A stretch of DNA of 64,000 bases from Siphlonurus alternatus (Eukaryota; Arthropoda; Insecta; Ephemeroptera; Siphlonuridae). The position numbers and the translations under genes were made by a program. Shown one piece after another: positions 58,701 through 63,256 of the stretch (within the stretch, counting starts at the first letter, position 1; the number at the start of each line of letters is the position of its first letter). The stretch spans positions 51,732,829-51,796,828 of the forward strand of contig OX463778.1 of assembly GCA_949825025.1 (NCBI GenBank), in the 5' to 3' direction. Below the pieces are notes generated by a model. It worked only from the letters and a program-made list of their open reading frames with translations, was not told the origin of the DNA and ran no database searches.

Positions 58701-60320
58701 TTTGTCAATTTGCTAAGGTTTACATGTTAATCAAAGGGCATTACGTCGATCAGCTGTTCGGCGTTATCTCTACCTTAAGACTGCGCACTACTAATATAGG
58801 ATATTTATAACAAATCGCAGCATGGGGAATAATTACGATAAGCAAAATGATGATGAAGGCTGTGACAATATCAGTTTAATTTTTATGCCTGGAACAAGTT
58901 TACTTATCTGTAATAACGTAAAAAAAAAAATATATCAAGTATCATGCAAGAGCTGACATAAACTTGAAGTACTTGCTAGAGTTCACTGGACACTACCGTA
59001 CATGCGGGCTTACAGAACAGTACATTTCGACATTTCGACTCGCAGTACATCTCCATTACAAAAGATGAGACAAGAGAGAGCAAAGACGTGTTTTACCGTT
59101 CTAGCAGGCCTTTTCTCTCATAATAAACTAGTACACGTCTTGTAAATTAGCTGCGAGATTTGTGTTCCCTGACCTCACCTTACATACGATCAGAATAATA
59201 ACTATACTGAGACTATATTGATGTAATATAGTATTGACTGCGTGACATGTCAAATCGAGTTACATAAGGATTGAGATTATTTGCTGTAGCGTAATATTGT
59301 ATTAACGCGCCTAAAAAATAAATAACATATTCCGCATATTCACACACAGCAGTAATATTAGGGTCTTTGTGCCTCTCGATGGCATTTTTATCAACCTGAA
59401 TCTCAAACAGATCCAGTGAATTTTATTAAAAAACAATACAGTTACTAACCTGTGTTCAAATATAAATGCACTTCCGGCCAACTACGTCCGGTAAAAAATC
59501 TTGGTTTTGTTTTGAATATTTCATTCATTCATGTAGCAGGTCAGTGAATTTGAATTTGTTTGAGTTTGAATTTTACCATGATAATCACGAATATTTTTTT
59601 ATGATCCCGGCACACAGAGTAATAATATAAATAACAAAAAAAAAGGAGTATACAAACAAATATAATATAATAGTAACTTCATTTGATTTACTACAATATC
59701 AAAATTATATAATACATTGGTAAATTATATTATCATATTCCATCACGTAAGACTGAGGTCACTGATAATGTATTAACTATAAAGTGCACTTCATAATATA
59801 ATTCAATACTTTTGCTAATGATACAGTCCACGATTATTTCCTGCTAATTTAATTCTTAAACCCAAGCATTAAAATCTTTTCTCTTTTAAGATGATACTTT
59901 GAGTGAATAGTACTCTTAAAAATTTTACCTTAAATCACCAAGAAATTAAACCTGCAAAATTAAAATAATGATTCAAGCTAAAACCAGTTTCAGGTAAAAG
60001 ACCCTATTTGACAAGGAAGATTTTGCAATACTTTATATTCGAATGCCATTGCTGATTACCATTTAAGATGTTTACATGTGGGTAGCAAAATCACCCCGAC
60101 GATCAGCGTTCCACTGCCCATGAAGGTGTAATATAATAATGCTCTCATGCAGGTGTGTGCGGTCTTTATTCTTACACTCACCAGAAGTGCTCCAGGTGGA
60201 ATCGCGCCACACCTGGTGATGATCGCTGAGGTGCTGCAGGATGCCGCCGCCTCCACCACCGCCCTTATCGTCCTTCGGATGCTCTTCTACGCCCCACAGT
60301 TTCTTAGCCGACGTCGCGAT
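8023..60320 (-). CDS. pum: Pumilio RNA-binding translational repressor (16 exons, N-terminus missing)
   Basis: Pumilio is a cytoplasmic RNA-binding repressor. It binds UGUANAUA in mRNA 3' UTRs and acts with Nanos/Brat and the CCR4-NOT deadenylase. Exons from 5' to 3': 60182-60320, 53286-53476, 52712-52875, 50507-50660, 48923-49288, 14441-14537, 13910-13990, 13505-13695, 13137-13275, 12773-12898, 11448-11654, 11186-11302, 10235-11103, 9238-9400, 8639-8807, 8023-8287. All junctions are GT-AG and every phase fits. The sum is 3438 nt, or 1145 residues counted from the first exon seen. Residues 1-110 hold a conserved N-terminal motif region ([32 protein letters not shown]). Residues 165-660 are low-complexity with Q, A, G and H runs. 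The Puf domain spans about 779-1110 and the conserved tail LGPIGPP precedes the stop. The start codon and N-terminal exon or exons are not in the window. Confidence 0.97.
8288..8638 (-). other. pumilio intron
   Basis: A 351 bp intron with a C-rich tract near 8366-8385. No other feature was seen. The minus-strand donor is GTGTGT. Confidence 0.85.
8639..8807 (-). CDS. pum: pumilio exon: Puf repeat 7
   Basis: Encodes residues about 1002-1057: [18 protein letters not shown], then [19 protein letters not shown], then [15 protein letters not shown]. The repeat 7 base-recognition triad is S1030, N1031, E1034, the usual SNxxE that reads the 5' guanine position. The acceptor is GTTTACAG and the donor AG/GTGTGT. 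The codon at the 5' boundary is G/AG (Glu), as in [10 protein letters not shown] of other Pumilio proteins. The segment after CT (YGD) carries an aromatic where fly Pumilio has the phenylalanine implicated in Nanos recruitment. Confidence 0.97.
8808..9237 (-). other. pumilio intron
   Basis: A 430 bp AT-rich intron with a GTAAGTA donor and GTTTACAG acceptor on the minus strand. Nothing else recognisable. Confidence 0.85.
9238..9400 (-). CDS. pum: pumilio exon: Puf repeats 5 and 6
   Basis: Encodes residues 948-1001. Repeat 5 is [19 protein letters not shown] with C958, R959, Q962. Repeat 6 is [15 protein letters not shown] with N994, Y995, Q998. Both triads match the canonical Pumilio code (CRxxQ and NYxxQ). 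It starts in phase 0 after CTGGCAG, directly continuing Q-G-Q of the previous exon, and ends with a single G before GTAAGTA. Confidence 0.97.
9401..10234 (-). other. pumilio intron carrying a TTAA element
   Basis: An 834 bp intron between Puf repeats 4 and 5. It has an A-rich run near 9594-9613 and the palindromic element at 9673-10121. No coding signal. Confidence 0.85.
9673..10121. mobile_element. TTAA-flanked MITE, 449 bp
   Basis: The termini are inverted repeats: left GGTATAACCTGAGAA, right (reverse complement) GGCTTAACCTGAGAA. The element is flanked by TTAA at 9669-9672 and 10122-10125, the target duplication of piggyBac and Kolobok families. The inside contains a diverged direct repeat of CGGTTAAAAA...AATTCAGAA. 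No open reading frame of note. The terminal sequence does not start with CCY, so piggyBac is less likely than Kolobok, but the class is an inference. Confidence 0.7.
10235..11103 (-). CDS. pum: pumilio exon: linker and Puf repeats 1-4
   Basis: The largest exon (869 nt), encoding residues about 658-947. The first part is low-complexity ([37 protein letters not shown]). The APGAEA-KFRS block resembles vertebrate Pumilio [32 protein letters not shown] marks the Puf domain start (about 779). Triads: repeat 1 S814 R815 Q818, repeat 2 N850 Y851 Q854, repeat 3 C886 R887 Q890, repeat 4 N922 H923 Q926. All are canonical. The minus-strand acceptor is TTTTTATAG and the donor CAG/GTGAGA. Confidence 0.97.
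11186..11302 (-). CDS. pum: pumilio exon: RRDSFDR segment
   Basis: A 117 nt exon encoding residues about 619-657: [20 protein letters not shown] then [18 protein letters not shown]. The RRDS motif and surrounding serine-rich sequence occur in other Pumilio proteins (RRDSL in vertebrates) and look like a basophilic kinase site. The acceptor is GTTTAG and the donor G/GTAAGT. Both boundary codons are glycine split 1/2. Confidence 0.93.
11448..11654 (-). CDS. pum: pumilio exon: duplicated polyglutamine tract
   Basis: A 207 nt exon encoding residues about 550-618: [15 protein letters not shown], then 12 glutamines, one asparagine, 11 glutamines, then [20 protein letters not shown] and PAVLGPLST. 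The codons run CAG4 CAA4 CAG CAA3, AAT, CAG4 CAA3 CAG CAA3, so the two halves look like a tandem duplication. Phase 1 on both sides, like the neighbouring exons. The donor is CAG/GTACCG and the acceptor GGTGGTAG has a pyrimidine-rich lead. An alternative acceptor is conceivable but this one keeps phase. Confidence 0.88.
11655..12772 (-). other. pumilio intron
   Basis: A 1.1 kb AT-rich intron. A minus-strand open frame runs on from the polyglutamine exon into it, but it contains no conserved sequence. Nothing else seen. Confidence 0.8.
12773..12898 (-). CDS. pum: pumilio exon: S/P/Q-rich linker
   Basis: A 126 nt exon encoding residues about 508-549: [40 protein letters not shown]. The acceptor is TTTTCCCAG and the donor GGAG/GTGGGTG. 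It starts with two bases and ends with one base of split glycine codons. The repeated PASLYS motif is a short internal duplication. Low-complexity linker with no defined fold. Confidence 0.88.
13137..13275 (-). CDS. pum: pumilio exon: conserved [11 protein letters not shown] motif
   Basis: A 139 nt exon encoding residues about 462-507: [46 protein letters not shown]. The R-L-V-x-P-A-P-V block is conserved in vertebrate Pumilio (VRLVAPAPVII) and belongs to the repressive N-terminal half. It starts in phase 0 after TCCCCCAG and ends with G before GTGAGC. Confidence 0.93.
13505..13695 (-). CDS. pum: pumilio exon: QYYG...PWPVYPA and polyalanine
   Basis: A 191 nt exon encoding residues about 398-461: [20 protein letters not shown], then LLQPQ, ten alanines, five glutamines, and [21 protein letters not shown]. 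The VxPxxYYGxxPWxVYPAxL block is strongly conserved in fly and human Pumilio (YYGVTPWGVYPASL). The minus-strand acceptor is ATTCGTCAG and the donor CAG/GTAGGC. Confidence 0.95.
13910..13990 (-). CDS. pum: pumilio exon: [22 protein letters not shown]
   Basis: An 81 nt exon encoding residues about 371-397, including [15 protein letters not shown] and YVGTLIP, similar to the AAFxxxxYxIxxxxP segment preceding the YYG block in other Pumilio proteins. Two-base start and one-base end make glycines with the neighbouring exons. The acceptor is GTTCACAG and the donor CAG/GTAACT. Confidence 0.92.
13991..14440 (-). other. pumilio intron
   Basis: A 450 bp AT-rich intron; nothing recognisable inside. Confidence 0.85.
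14441..14537 (-). CDS. pum: pumilio exon: glutamine-rich
   Basis: A 97 nt exon encoding residues about 339-370: [32 protein letters not shown]. It starts in phase 0 after TTGTTCCAG and ends with G before GTGAGTA. With the upstream exon it makes the sequence STFDIQ-ALFRSQ, which I recall as conserved in insect Pumilio. It lies on the far side of a 34.4 kb intron from its upstream neighbour. Confidence 0.92.
15350..15620. promoter_or_regulatory. GC-rich island with two CACGTG E-boxes
   Basis: GC-rich segment about 0.8 kb upstream (pumilio sense) of exon 14441-14537. E-boxes CACGTG lie at 15554-15559 and 15613-15618. No splice-linked coding exon was identified. It could be an intronic enhancer or an alternative promoter; this is inference from composition and motifs. 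Confidence 0.3.
16735..17000. promoter_or_regulatory. GC-rich island with GC-box motifs
   Basis: Contains CCCCGCCC at 16817-16824 and GGGGGTGGGG at 16868-16877, typical Sp/KLF-type sites, in otherwise AT-rich intron. The function is inferred only from the motifs. Confidence 0.3.
17410..17560. promoter_or_regulatory. Compact cluster: E-box, CRE, Inr, octamer
   Basis: Within 85 bp lie CACGTG (17414-17419), a full palindromic CRE TGACGTCA (17431-17438), an arthropod initiator TCAGT (17476-17480) and a POU octamer ATTTGCAT (17487-17494). This density of textbook motifs in AT-rich intron suggests an enhancer or a plus-strand promoter. No TATA box at the right spacing was seen. Confidence 0.4.
18043..18276 (-). 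other. Unidentified 77-codon open frame
   Basis: Minus-strand open frame starting [12 protein letters not shown] and ending [22 protein letters not shown] before a stop. The codons have GC-rich third positions and an acidic stretch ([17 protein letters not shown]). The first 17 codons overlap the left end of the foldback at 18226-18427. It matches no family I know. It may be a transposon fragment or a chance frame in a GC-rich island. Confidence 0.2.
18226..18427. mobile_element. Short foldback element, 202 bp
   Basis: Perfect 16 bp inverted repeats CTTTATACAGGTTAAG (18226-18241) and its complement (18412-18427). Inside is a second imperfect inverted pair around GCACCGCGAAATTT / GTACCGCGAAATTT. 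This nested palindrome is typical of a small non-autonomous element. No clear target duplication. Confidence 0.5.
18900..19160. promoter_or_regulatory. GC-rich island with tandem TCAGT initiators
   Basis: A small inverted repeat (ATCACGAT ... ATCGTGAT, about 18901-18931) is followed by TCAGTTCAGT (18941-18950), two arthropod-type initiator pentamers, and about 200 bp of GC-rich sequence. A plus-strand start site is possible but unproven. Confidence 0.25.
20261..20403 (+). other. Candidate terminal coding exon, unidentified
   Basis: After a pyrimidine-rich acceptor (TTTTCCTTGACTTATTCCAG) one frame stays open for 47 codons: [46 protein letters not shown], then TGA at 20401-20403. It looks like a C-terminal exon with charged helical content. 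There is no recognised homologue and no upstream exon that I could join to it. GC-rich islands keep frames open by chance, so this is weak evidence. Confidence 0.22.
22040..23490. other. Two GC-rich islands with AT-rich spacer
   Basis: Islands at about 22040-22340 and 23220-23490. The second contains a strong plus-strand donor, CCCAAG/GTAAGAAA, near 23310, so it could be a first exon of an intronic transcript. Between them is a T run near 22731 and A runs near 22957. No coding frame was recognised. Confidence 0.25.
24640..24900 (+). promoter_or_regulatory. Candidate TATA promoter
   Basis: A GC-rich block (24650-24850) with GACGTGACGCG precedes TATATAAG at 24859-24866 on the plus strand, followed by repeated GCAA. 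This is the arrangement expected of a core promoter with a start near 24890. No supporting gene is identified downstream. Confidence 0.3.
25935..26320. mobile_element. TTAA-flanked palindromic MITE, copy 1 (386 bp)
   Basis: The whole element is a near-perfect palindrome. The ends are GGTAGAGATAACGTCGAAC and the reverse complement GGTAGAGATAACGCCGAAC, flanked by TTAA at 25931-25934 and 26321-26324. Near the left tip lies a smaller perfect palindrome with half-site ACGTCGAACAGC (22 bp in all). The arms meet near 26125. A second copy, differing at only a few bases, is at 58390-58774. Short open frames in the arms are not genes. TTAA duplication suggests a piggyBac- or Kolobok-mobilised family. 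Confidence 0.9.
26325..34370. other. AT-rich intron block with GC islands
   Basis: Mostly AT-rich sequence. A CRE-like TGACGTCA lies near 26652. More GC-rich patches occur at about 27080-27415 (ending in an A run), 28640-28830, 31070-31260, 31680-32160 and 33000-33330. The 27083-27415 open frame (110 codons) and others show no family motif. No tRNA, rRNA or known microRNA seed was recognised. Confidence 0.6.
34710..34916. repeat. Foldback nested in the 34.4-36.6 kb element
   Basis: The arms TTTTAAATTTTACATACTT...CTACC...GCAAAGATGAGG and their reverse complement meet around a short loop near 34805. The inner 50 bp of each arm, including GTCAAACTTTAAGTCCGGATT, is almost identical. It could be a separate MITE inserted in the larger element. 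Confidence 0.7.
35415..35539 (-). other. Candidate minus-strand terminal exon inside the transposon
   Basis: After a good acceptor (TTATCATGTTTGCAG in the minus strand) a GC-rich frame reads [40 protein letters not shown] and stops at 35415-35417. It is unidentified. Its phase does not fit the pumilio junction at 48923, so it is not a pumilio alternative end. It may be a captured host fragment or chance. Confidence 0.2.
35684..35804. repeat. 121 bp inverted repeat (TACGTTCACATGACG)
   Basis: Left arm TACGTTCACATGACGCTG and the right arm in reverse complement TACGTTCACATGACGGTG, continuing through TTTAATAC and ATCCGT. A compact hairpin-forming element, probably a tiny MITE nested in the larger remnant. 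Confidence 0.65.
37639..37772 (+). other. Candidate coding exon 1 of an unidentified nested gene
   Basis: Plus-strand segment between acceptor GGTTTGTTTTAG (ending 37638) and possible donor TGTAC/GTATAT at 37773. The open frame reads [44 protein letters not shown]. Third codon positions are strongly G/C, unlike the intron around it. It ends in phase 0, compatible with the candidate exon at 42968. I do not recognise the protein. The donor is non-ideal and was chosen partly to fit phase. Confidence 0.3.
38703..38838 (-). other. Weak candidate exon, minus strand
   Basis: Open frame including [20 protein letters not shown] and [11 protein letters not shown], ending at a good minus-strand donor, GCTGTG/GTGAGTTG; the acceptor CTAATGTAG is weak. 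No family recognised. It may be an alternative or cryptic exon, or chance. Confidence 0.15.
39100..39400 (-). promoter_or_regulatory. GC-rich island with minus-strand TCAGTCAGT initiator
   Basis: On the minus strand a pyrimidine-rich stretch leads to TCAGTCAGT then ACCCGCGCGGCACGAGG, near 39160-39180. This resembles an arthropod initiator followed by a GC-rich leader, in the pumilio direction. It could be an alternative internal promoter of pumilio. No donor or first exon could be fixed. Confidence 0.28.
39890..40150 (+). other. GC-rich island with open frames and a donor
   Basis: Includes a (GA)n run at 39958-39970, open plus-strand frames (for example [19 protein letters not shown]) and TATTATAG/GTGAGG near 40148. 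The frame runs into a stop at that donor, so a coding exon is not supported as drawn. Confidence 0.15.
42968..43070 (+). other. Candidate coding exon 2 of an unidentified nested gene
   Basis: A 103 nt segment between acceptor TTTTATGTGTTGTAG and a good donor, CCTATAG/GTAGGT. In phase 0 it is fully open: [34 protein letters not shown], leaving one base G. The other two frames contain stops. The basic, Ser/Pro-rich then helical sequence looks protein-like, but I know no homologue. It joins in frame with the candidate exons at 37639 and 44040. Confidence 0.35.
44040..44075 (+). other. Candidate 36 nt microexon of an unidentified nested gene
   Basis: After CATTTACCTTTAG the 36 nt read, with the G left by the previous candidate exon, as [12 protein letters not shown], and end at ACAAG/GTGTCT. 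The phases on both sides are consistent (1 and 1). The following (TC)n run lies in the putative intron. No downstream partner was found. Confidence 0.25.
44046..44633 (+). other. Longest anonymous open frame in the intron (195 codons)
   Basis: An uninterrupted ATG-to-stop frame of 195 codons in AT-rich DNA, with an N-terminal hydrophobic stretch ([20 protein letters not shown]) and a lysine-rich segment ([12 protein letters not shown]). No conserved domain is recognised. Its start overlaps the candidate microexon in a different frame. It may be chance; length alone is its only support. Confidence 0.15.
45000..45460 (+). promoter_or_regulatory. Candidate TATA promoter in GC-rich island
   Basis: A GC-rich block ends with TATAAAG at 45276-45282, followed at the usual distance by ACTCATCTTTC near 45300-45310. 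Upstream lie repeated AGCAGCCAGCC-type sequence and GTAGGTAGGTAT. The arrangement fits a plus-strand TATA promoter. No gene is identified downstream. Confidence 0.3.
46010..46250. promoter_or_regulatory. GC-rich island with CACGTG
   Basis: About 240 bp with GCGGCGCCGCGGG, GCGCGGCGG and a TCACGTGG E-box, plus a good plus-strand donor, GAGGCAG/GTGAGC. It stands out from the surrounding AT-rich DNA. It could be an enhancer or an unannotated first exon. Confidence 0.27.
47181..47493. mobile_element. Foldback MITE, 313 bp, with CRE in each arm
   Basis: The arms begin GAGTATTGTCCTCAATTTTT and, in reverse complement from the right, GAGTACTGTCCTCAATTTTT. They match for about 140 bp through GGATAGAGGGTGCAAAGTTA and AAAAAGGACTTTCAATAATT. 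Each arm carries TGACGTCA next to the centre. No clear target duplication. The two similar open frames in the arms are mirror copies and not genes. Confidence 0.85.
47514..47614 (-). other. Exon-like fragment of unknown gene
   Basis: Minus strand: acceptor with pyrimidine tract (CATTAACCTTTTTAACAG), 101 nt open in one frame reading [33 protein letters not shown], then an excellent donor, AAAG/GTGAGT. It starts with one base completing a codon begun upstream, so it cannot follow the phase 0 pumilio exon at 48923 without a stop. It looks like a real exon of another gene, perhaps a captured fragment or a poison exon. No homologue recognised. The palindromic element at 47181-47493 begins 20 bp beyond the donor. 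Confidence 0.35.
48923..49288 (-). CDS. pum: pumilio exon: histidine/glutamine-rich
   Basis: A 366 nt exon, phase 0 at both ends, encoding residues 217-338. It has [18 protein letters not shown], a His/Met-rich stretch ([26 protein letters not shown]), [19 protein letters not shown] with seven glutamines, and [16 protein letters not shown], ending [11 protein letters not shown]. The acceptor is ATGTTTCAG and the donor CAG/GTAGGA. Low-complexity, prion-like composition typical of Pumilio N-terminal halves. Being 3n and phase 0-0, it could be skipped without a frameshift. Confidence 0.93.
49289..50506 (-). other. pumilio intron with a foldback element
   Basis: A 1.2 kb intron. The part nearest the upstream exon is occupied by the inverted-repeat element at 50054-50462. 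The remainder is AT-rich with nothing recognisable. Confidence 0.85.
50054..50462. mobile_element. Foldback element, about 409 bp, next to a splice donor
   Basis: The ends are AAGGTGTACCAAAGAGAATAC and, in reverse complement, AAGGTATACCAAAGGAAATAC. The arms continue in register through TTCTGGTATTCCTGTGGCT, TCATATGATG and TTATTTAGTAT to the core AGCCGCTGATACG. The left arm carries an extra segment of about 40 bp. The upper end lies only about 43 bp inside the intron from the donor of exon 50507-50660. Confidence 0.8.
50507..50660 (-). CDS. pum: pumilio exon: [13 protein letters not shown] motif
   Basis: A 154 nt exon encoding residues about 165-216: [51 protein letters not shown]. The RTPGxxQ motif is shared with vertebrate Pumilio (SRTPGNCQ). 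It starts with one base that completes an Asn codon and ends in phase 0. The acceptor is GTTGCTTCAG and the donor CCG/GTATGT. Confidence 0.92.
51516..51636. repeat. Near-perfect 121 bp hairpin element
   Basis: The arms of about 55 bp start AGGCCTGTTCGTAAACCCTG and pair with only two mismatches around an approximately 11 bp loop (GTACATGGG core). The terminal GGCCTGTTCG and A/T-only trinucleotide flanks (ATA left, TTA right) are reminiscent of PIF/Harbinger MITEs, but the flanks are not identical. Young, given arm identity. Its transcript would form a long stem. Confidence 0.85.
52194..52355. mobile_element. hAT-like MITE, 162 bp, with G18 and C11 tracts
   Basis: Termini CAGGCGCCGATCCAGGGG and, from the right in reverse complement, CAAGGGCAGATCCAGCCCG. 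The flanking 8 bp are GGGGACTG (52186-52193) and GAGGACTG (52356-52363), one mismatch, as for hAT 8 bp duplications. The interior has an 18-G run (52208-52225) and an 11-C run near the other end that could pair. The CAGGG-CGGATCCAGG-type end is familiar from hAT MITEs of many animals. Confidence 0.7.
52712..52875 (-). CDS. pum: pumilio exon: G/D/K-rich spacer
   Basis: A 164 nt exon encoding residues about 111-164: [54 protein letters not shown]. It starts in phase 0 after TTTGTTGCAG and leaves two bases (AA) before GTGAGTG. A polar spacer between the N-terminal conserved motifs and RTPG. No independent fold expected. Confidence 0.91.
52876..53285 (-). other. pumilio intron
   Basis: A 410 bp AT-rich intron with no feature seen. 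Confidence 0.85.
53286..53476 (-). CDS. pum: pumilio exon: SQPI / [15 protein letters not shown] motifs
   Basis: A 191 nt exon encoding residues about 47-110: [64 protein letters not shown]. It strongly matches the conserved vertebrate run SDHSVSQPIMVQRRPGQSF ... [20 protein letters not shown]. The acceptor is GTGCTTGCAG and the donor CTG/GTGAGT. The split Asp codon joins G of the upstream exon with AC here. Confidence 0.95.
55736..56144. mobile_element. TTAA-flanked palindromic MITE, 409 bp
   Basis: Long inverted repeats of about 195 bp, starting GGGCATTGGGTGTAGCACCG on both sides, meet around about 20 bp of A/T-rich loop near 55930-55950. Flanking TTAA at 55732-55735 and 56145-56148. The arms are nearly identical (for example AGCCCAAGTGCACAATTTGG and GCTGATTGCTGTAGTATC). 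It differs in sequence from the 25935/58390 family and from 9673-10121. Confidence 0.9.
58390..58774. mobile_element. TTAA-flanked palindromic MITE, copy 2 (385 bp)
   Basis: Near-identical to 25935-26320, in the same orientation as judged by the arm-specific differences (GTCGAACAG at the left tip, GCCGAACAG at the right). Flanks are TTAG (58386-58389, one change from TTAA) and TTAA (58775-58778). It shares the internal palindrome with half-site ACGTCGAACAGC. Few differences from copy 1 (AAATTTTTTT vs AAAATTTTTT, GAGAGG vs GAGGGG, GGCTTTT vs GACTTTT), so both derive recently from one source. Confidence 0.9.
60182..60320 (-). CDS. pum: pumilio most 5' exon seen: KLWGVEE / WRDSTW
   Basis: A 139 nt exon encoding residues 1-46 of the visible protein: [46 protein letters not shown]. 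The K-x-W ... W-R-D-S-x-W-x-T-S-D-H motif is highly conserved (vertebrate KFWESDD ... QWRDSAWGTSDHSV). It begins in phase 0 after TGTTTTTACAG, so a coding exon must precede it. It contains no methionine and cannot be the first coding exon. The donor is CTG/GTGAGTG. Seven glycines replace part of the spacer. Confidence 0.95.
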
Positions 60321-63256
60321 CTGTAAAAACAACAACAATTTGATCAGATACTTTCAATGTGCAACGATTCATTCAGTGTATAAATTTCTATAAATAATAT
60401 TTCTTTTGTTTGTTTTTCACTCATTGATTCTTTATCCAAAAATAAACTAGTGTATCAGCTTTATTTGTAGACAACTAGCATAGACGAATATGTATATATA
60501 TATTTTTTTTAATATGAAAGTAATGAAAATAGCTGTTAGAAATAAAATTTAATTCAATATATAAATAAAAAGCATTAATATAATATACTGCTACTCTGAT
60601 TTTATTTTTAGGCTTCAGCTTTTATTTAAAAAAAATATATATTGTAGTGCCCTTTATAAACAGTTTCCCAAAATCAGAAACGTATTGAAAACTTCATATT
60701 ATACTCTATAATTGCTGTATTTCTTTTGGCATGCAATTTTTACTATCCTAGTGGCTGTCCTATTATAATCACGTAAATTTTATTTGATCACAGCGGAGAA
60801 TATCAGAAAAATAAGACGGGAAACGCGTTGAGACTTTGGACCAATACCAATCAGAGGCGCGTCGCTTATCATTCCATAACGTTATGCAATTTATGTCCAA
60901 TATGCAATCAGTTGAATTATAACACGGCGTTATTTACAAAAATAACAAGTTGTACATAACATTATTTGAAAAATTTAAGAAGATCTAAAAATAAGTGCAT
61001 GTCATGAAAAAAAACAAGTTCCTTTAGTTTTAAAGAAATTTTTCTTTATTATTTATTTAGTTATTTATTCGACTTTTATATGGCGAGGGTAAGGCACTAA
61101 TGCCTTTCTTACCCCTTTACACCAAATTATTCAAGAGGATTAAATATAATACCATCCAGTCAGGCAATGAAGTAATGAAATATAAGTTTTTCCCTCGATG
61201 GTCATTTGTAAAAATTCATCCTTAAGAATATCTGGTGTAAAAGGTTAACGCACGATGAACTTATTTCAGGCCTAATCAATAATCAAGAGCCAGCCAGCAG
61301 GGATGCCTACGTGCGGTAGCAGACCGAGTGACTCACGCGGCCACCGAAACCGTGTAAGGCTCATTTTATTATGTCACAGCAAAATGTGTGTATCTCGGCC
61401 CACCCGCTATGCATCGCATTGGTCGGGGGCTCGACATTTACTGATTAGATAACACAACAACACAAGCCTTTTTCCTCTCACACTAATTAAATCACATGAT
61501 TGAACAACAATGTTTTACTCCTAAAATATCACCATGCACGATTAGAACGTTATTTGTTTGCTGCTAAATGCTACACCTACGATGCAAAAAAAAAAAAAAA
61601 TGTTAACATGAAACATTTATCTAAATCTATCCAATAACATTTTTAACCGAAGTAAAATTTAAAATGTAATTTTGATCGCGTAATAGCAGACAACATGACT
61701 TCTGAGGAGCATCAACCTCAGCGAGCGCATTGTTCATGGTGCGTGTAGTGTCGCGGGGTGGTGGCAGTCACTGCCAGCAGGTGCTTTATCAGTACCGCGA
61801 GCACGCTGATTTTGGGCCAGCGCTGTACCTGGCTTTACCTGCCATCCAGCCAGCTACGGCAAGGAAGGAGTCAGGCAGGTAAGCAAGCTGGGCCAGGCTG
61901 GCGGCCTCCGTCTGAGCGGACGCTACTCCTCCGCGCCGTACTCTGCCTTGCTCGCCCGGCCGAGCGTCTCGGGCCGGCGGCGACTCGAGGTAACTATTGT
62001 TCCCCGGCAGCCCTCACAATCCAAGGTCAAGTACACCTACCTACCTACCAGCCATACGCGGATGTAACTTACGTCAGTACTACTTTACCAAACTGAGGAG
62101 GGTTCACGCAAACAAAAACTCCCCCCATCACATTGATGATCTCAACACATGGTCCACAGCTGTATGTTTTGAAATCGATACCCCAGTTTTTTAATATTAT
62201 ACTTCTCACAGACTTGAATTTATACCGGCAAGAGTAAACTAATCAAATACGAACTCAAAATTAAATGCAATATACAGTTTGATCGAATGCATGAACTTCA
62301 TCAGATCGCTCTGATTTCATTAACTGTAACCGGTAATAAAAGAAATAAAAGAATGTTTAAAATTTATTTAATTTCGGATTAATTGAAAAGTTAACATTTA
62401 CAGTAAAATTGCAGGATTTTAGAGTTATTGAACAGAGACTTACCGGAAAGAAGAAATTCCGTATATTGATCACTTCAATCAAATAATTAGATACTGCAAC
62501 AACTGACAACAAACGCAAAAACTGACAACGTTTACTCCAACTCAAAAACTAGACGTACACTACCAAAATGTAGAAAAAAATAGTACTAGATTTTCAAAAT
62601 TTTAAAACTTGAGAGCACGAGCTGCTACCAGAAAAACCTCCCTCCTGAAACTGTGAGCTATCGACTGTCGTACCTCGTGCGTAGTGCGGCGGCATGTGCA
62701 CTGCAGCGGCCGAGTACCTGCGAACCTTCCCCCTCCCTCACATAACAGTACATTTTGCTGCTTTGTTGCCAAGAGGGTAGTAAGTAGAAACGGAAAAACC
62801 ACGGCCCCCAGGGAGCTGTGGAAAAACCAAAAGACTAAACTAGTATTGAATAGGAGGAAAAGGAAAATGTTGGACGTGACGTCAAGTTATTCCTAAATGA
62901 TTTTTAGTTTATATGAAAATATAAAAAACGAACAATTCAATAGTTTTGTCAATGGTTGAAATTTAGTGGGTCACGAAATCACAACTTTAAACACAATCAA
63001 CAAATATTCACATTGAAATATAAAGCGAAAAAATATTACTACCTTTAAAGTAGGCCCGAGCGAGCGCTAGTCGAGCATGCCCTGAGAACTGCAAGCTTCA
63101 CAATATGACAACACACGTTAGCTGATAACAGCGGCAATCTGCCAATCAATTCGCCAGTTATCAGTGGCAGCAAAGAGAGCCAAGTTTGCGATAAAACTAA
63201 TACAAGAGTCTGCTCAACTCAAAAAGCTAGCTAAACAGTCCTTCCTTTACACTTCC
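60321..63256 (-). other. pumilio 5' intron or upstream region with GC-rich island
   Basis: No upstream pumilio coding exon was recognised. A GC-rich island at about 61690-62050 has plus-strand donors (GCAG/GTAAGC near 61879, CGAG/GTAACT near 61990) and a minus-strand donor (GGCAG/GTAAAG near 61840). The minus-strand one, spliced to 60320, meets an in-frame TAG, so it could only be untranslated. An imperfect inverted repeat around CCTTTTACACCA lies at about 61110-61250. A 14-15 base A run near 61586. Confidence 0.5.

Larger units (their letters stand above)
53477..60181 (-). other. pumilio intron (6.7 kb) with two TTAA elements
   Basis: AT-rich intron holding MITEs at 55736-56144 and 58390-58774. 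GC-richer patches lie at about 55060-55200, 56870-57030 and 57770-58020. Open frames in these patches (for example 56774-57016 and 57774-58028, plus strand) show no family signature. A C-rich run near 53998-54010. Confidence 0.85.

Noticed and set aside
61758..62096. 112-codon plus-strand open frame in the GC island
   Set aside because: Interrupted by strong donor sites and without family similarity; more likely a promoter or untranslated exon.
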